A DNA stretch of 45,121 nt. Source: Cudoniella acicularis (lineage: Eukaryota; Ascomycota; Leotiomycetes; Helotiales; Helotiaceae). The translations under genes and the position numbers were made by a program. The notes below the pieces were generated by a model. The model searched no databases and had not been told where the DNA came from. It was given only the letters and a program-made list of their open reading frames with translations. Positions 42,440-45,121 of the stretch are shown in pieces (positions within the stretch are counted from its first letter, which is position 1; the number at the start of each line of letters is the position of its first letter). Location: NCBI GenBank assembly GCA_013054445.1, contig JAAMPI010000289.1, forward strand, positions 1-45,121, read 5' to 3'.

Positions 42440-43624
42440 TCAAGCCAAAACAATCATCCCACCAACAAGGACACTCAGCACACTAGCAGTCCCCCAATCA
42501 CTCCCACTCGTGATCTTCCCAAACCAGTTTGCAGCATACAAATCGCCAAACTTCGCTTTCGTTTGAATTTGGTTATAATTGCTCTTCCACCACGTCTTAA
42601 TCCTTCCCATCAGGACGGGATTATCTTGTTTCTTAATCTGCATCACGGTGTAGAAATCCACAATATTTCTAAACAAGACGTCGCGCCACATGACTCCGTC
42701 TCCTGGAGCAGTTAAGTCGTTTTGCTGGTCCACGACGAGAGGAGCAGCGGGTTCGTTGCCGAAGAAACCGGTTACGGAGGTGGTGGCGGTGAAGTTGAGC
42801 GCGGTGTAGTATTTTTGGTCGCCGGTGGAGAGCCAGAGGGAGGAGAGCGTGCCGATGTAGACGCCCGTGTTGTAGGTTAGGGAGCCGAAATGCTCGGTGC
42901 AGCCGTCCATGGTGTAGGAATCGATGTGGAGGATTCCAGTCGCGGGATCGAGCATCATTCTTTGTAACCAGCCGAGTGCAGAGAGACTGGGGCCGAGATA
43001 TTGCGTATCGCCTGTGATGGCGTAGAGCCACGCGCCTACTTGTGCGAAGAGGCCAGTGGAGATGGCGTTTAGGCCCGAGTTGGCGTCTGAAGACCAGTAG
43101 ACGGCTCCGTCGACGTCGCAGTTCGCGGGAATCGCAGGTGTGCGTGTGAGTCCCATCTTGGTGACTGTCGTTCCTTGGTCTTTCTTGAAGACTTGCGCTT
43201 TGGCACCGATGGCTTTCCATTGATTCTCTGCTTGGGTGAGCAGTTCTGGATGCTTGTAGTTCTGGTACGCGCGGATCATGGCGAGACACCACCATAACTG
43301 ATCATCGTTGTAGTTATCCGTGCTCTGGACTTTCTGCTGCGAAGCTGTGGATGTCGCGATGCTGAGGAGTGAAGCTCCGTAGGTGGATTCGTATGCTTTC
43401 TGACCTGTGCGAAGGTCCATGTCCATGATGTCGTTGTATGCATTTGCCGCTTCCCAGCCTCCGACACCGGCCCATTGGAGAGAGCTTGTTGAGTAGGTTT
43501 TTGTCATGGCTGTGATGGCTGCTGTGGCGACTGAGGAGTAGGAGGCGGCGGTATCGCGGTCGATGAGTGCTGTCAAAGGGGCGACGGCCGCAATGGAGCG
43601 GACGGCGGCTTGTGGAATATGCAT
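42440..43624 (-). CDS. GH76-family endo-alpha-1,6-mannanase-like cell-wall enzyme (DFG5/DCW1-like)
   Basis: It has a single exon of 394 residues from ATG 43624, which lies in a good context (TTCAAAATG). It shows the GH76 pattern: LQWAGVGGWEAANAYNDIMD (50-69), YGASLL, then NYNDDQLWWCLAMIRAYQ with the pair D107-D108, the catalytic Asp pair of this family. It continues with WSSDANSGLNAISTGLFAQVGAWLY, GILHIDSYTMDGCTEHFGSLTYNTGVYIG and a C-terminal RIKTWW region. The tail ends in a hydrophobic segment after a GSD/SGS site, suggesting a GPI anchor. The first 20 residues are weakly hydrophobic, so the signal peptide is not obvious. Fungal members cross-link or trim mannoproteins in the wall. The gene looks intact. 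Confidence 0.85.
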   Translation of the reverse strand: MHIPQAAVRSIAAVAPLTALIDRDTAASYSSVATAAITAMTKTYSTSSLQWAGVGGWEAANAYNDIMDMDLRTGQKAYESTYGASLLSIATSTASQQKVQSTDNYNDDQLWWCLAMIRAYQNYKHPELLTQAENQWKAIGAKAQVFKKDQGTTVTKMGLTRTPAIPANCDVDGAVYWSSDANSGLNAISTGLFAQVGAWLYAITGDTQYLGPSLSALGWLQRMMLDPATGILHIDSYTMDGCTEHFGSLTYNTGVYIGTLSSLWLSTGDQKYYTALNFTATTSVTGFFGNEPAAPLVVDQQNDLTAPGDGVMWRDVLFRNIVDFYTVMQIKKQDNPVLMGRIKTWWKSNYNQIQTKAKFGDLYAANWFGKITSGSDWGTASVLSVLVGGMIVLA

Positions 43625-44948
43625 TTTGAATGATAGATTAAGGTTAAATTCTAAAAGCTTCAAGCTTTACTGAAGAATGGAAATATGTTTAAAGAGAGAA
43701 ATTGAAGGAAAGGAGAAGTTGTACAAGTACCTACCATTCGTATATATTCACTTTGCTGGATTCACTTGAATGTGAGGGAAGGATCATGAGAGCGAGGCTG
43801 ATGTGAATAGTTCTTCCGCTGCCGGTACGTGAATTGTGGTGAGGAGAAATGAAGGTACTTTTAGGAAATCCTGAATAACAGGCACCTCGGCCGATTTGAC
43901 CTATTGGAGGCTCACAAACTCGTAAAGCCGGTACCGTGCGCGCTGCGCCGTTTTGGCTCCGAGGGTTTATTTTCGGAACCCCCTGCCAAGTAACTTTAAT
44001 ATCCTAAACATTTAGGTAGGGCTGAATTACAAACTTTAAAAAAGTCCATAGAACAAAACAAATCGCATAAACGTAACACAAAACAATCAATCTTTCCAAG
44101 GTGAAGGTATCGTAACTCAATCCACCGTTACTCAAACAAATATTTTCAAAGGAAAAAAAAAATGTTTCGCGATGGATCACCGAATCAGCCGAGTGGTAAT
44201 CATCACCATCCTCTAGGATTTTAAGCCCCTGCTTTTTCGCAGAGGCACGACCCCCCAGTTTGTTTCAGAACAAATAATCCGACCCCAGAACCCGCAACAC
44301 AGCCTCGAAACTTTTTACCGGCAACTTTAATTTCTAAGTTTATCCGCGCCAACATCTAGCATACCTTTTTCGTAAACATCATCTTAAACCTCGGAATGAC
44401 GATGAAAACTTCGTAAACTCCGTACACACCGACAGTTGATTGGACAGAAGGAAAAAAGTTTAAGAAAACAGCACGTGCATGATCCACTACTCTTCGTAAA
44501 TACCGGTAGAAGATTGGCTGAGCTGCGCAAAGAACATGATAACCACAAACGGGTGCCTGGCTATGGGGAAGTTTTTTATAGATTAGGCTTATAAGGATCT
44601 GACATGTGCTTGACCTAAAGGCTAAACAACCCATTACAATCGTGCAGTGCAGAATCCAAAAAAACTTCGTGATTTTTGTTATGTAGATGTTGACTTGGTG
44701 AGAAAGAGAATTCCCGAGGGTAAAAGAAACAGCCAAAAAAAATTGAATCTGCAATAGACCAAGGCACTTGCCTGGATTCAACAAAAGTAATGCATTTGCT
44801 TTCACTTGCACACCAATTATCTAGATCTTTTCATCTATTTCTTACATCGCGAGATGCACCACATGCAAAGGGGGTATACCCATCCATCCATCCATCTATC
44901 ATAGGTACATCCAGAACTCCAAGTAAACCCTACATATAGTACAGCACA
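43625..44948. other. Intergenic region with promoter of the GH76 gene
   Basis: Nothing is recognisable in 43700-44900 except the upstream DNA of the GH76 gene and the 3' end of the gene at the right edge. The minus-strand open frame 44356-44811 is Leu/Ile-rich without any family signature and lies in AT-rich DNA, so I do not call it a gene. Confidence 0.45.
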
Positions 44949-45121
44949 TCATAGAGTTTCGTCTTGCTCAGGCGAACTACTTCTCTCCCCGTCACCTTCC
45001 CGCTCTTCTTCGTCTGCGCTGTCCAACCCCCTCGTCAACCCAGGGAACATTGCCTCATCGACTTCAGGCGGATCACTTAGATCACTCTCATCATCCGCGC
45101 TGTCATGGACACTTCCCCTCT
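44949..45121 (-). CDS. Acidic C-terminus of a gene running off the right edge (partial)
   Basis: The last 173 bases, read leftward from the window edge, encode an open frame with HDSADDESDLSDPPEVDE, AMFPGLTRGLDSADEEERE and GERSSSPEQDETL before the TGA at 44951-44949. It is rich in Asp, Glu and Ser, as is common at the tail of nuclear or cytosolic proteins. The rest of the gene is outside the window, so the product is unknown. Confidence 0.55.
   Translation of the reverse strand, partial: RGSVHDSADDESDLSDPPEVDEAMFPGLTRGLDSADEEEREGDGERSSSPEQDETL

Noticed and set aside
44356..44811. 151-codon minus-strand open frame
   Set aside because: Leu/Ile-rich as expected from AT-rich DNA by chance; no motif, and the spacing to the next gene suits plain intergenic DNA.
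1..45121. tRNA, rRNA genes or CRISPR arrays
   Set aside because: No cloverleaf with a convincing T-arm, no rRNA core and no regularly spaced short repeats were noticed by eye; a tRNAscan-SE run would settle the tRNA question.

Overview
The window is nuclear DNA from a filamentous ascomycete (Pezizomycotina). Genes are interrupted by short introns (about 48-93 nt, GT..AG, CTAAC/CTGAC-like branch sites). HET-domain allorecognition genes are abundant. The AT-rich stretches have almost no CpA/TpG, which is the mark of repeat-induced point mutation (RIP). Gene content (WSC, GH76, NCS1, HET, NACHT) would suit Leotiomycetes/Helotiales, but that placement is only a guess.

Layout. 1-4.1 kb: long CT-rich leader and a J-domain protein gene whose frame breaks once. 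4.1-6 kb: empty, low-complexity DNA. 6-7.6 kb: a truncated NACHT (NLR-type) gene with a ZZ zinc finger inside the ATPase module. 8.3-8.9 kb: a three-exon small secreted cysteine-containing protein with a Kex2-like site. 11.4-12.7 kb: a previously unmarked, diverged tandem array with a period of about 150-173 bp. 13.1-15.5 kb: an AT-hook protein fused to a gamma-glutamylcyclotransferase-like fold that seems to lack the catalytic Glu. 15.5-16.1 kb: a RIP block. 17.1-18.0 kb: a four-exon gene of unknown function with a Cys-rich tail. 18.7-20.9 kb: an intact four-exon HET gene. 21.6-23.2 kb: a decayed HET gene. 23.2-25.2 kb: repeats and a RIP-mutated Fot1/pogo transposase remnant. 25.5-26.2 kb: a WSC-domain gene. 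28.0-29.7 kb: an NCS1 purine-cytosine permease gene with GATA sites upstream. 31.6-32.2 kb: a P-loop kinase pseudogene. 33.1-34.3 kb: a third HET gene, decayed. 35.3-36.1 kb: a small protein-kinase-like gene. 36.7-36.9 kb: a MITE. 37.1-37.3 kb: a tiny gene whose start codon is split by an intron. 39.0-41.3 kb: an intact single-exon HET gene. 41.6-42.1 kb: a HET fragment. 42.4-43.6 kb: a GH76 cell-wall enzyme. The right edge holds the acidic C-terminus of a further gene.

Taken together, the window alternates housekeeping-like genes (J protein, permease, GH76) with an accessory island built from allorecognition and innate-immunity genes: two intact HET genes, three HET relics, one NLR relic and a kinase-like gene. 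These are mixed with RIP-scarred repeats. Several HET stop codons fall where the family has Trp (TGG to TAG), so RIP-type mutation probably helped to inactivate them.
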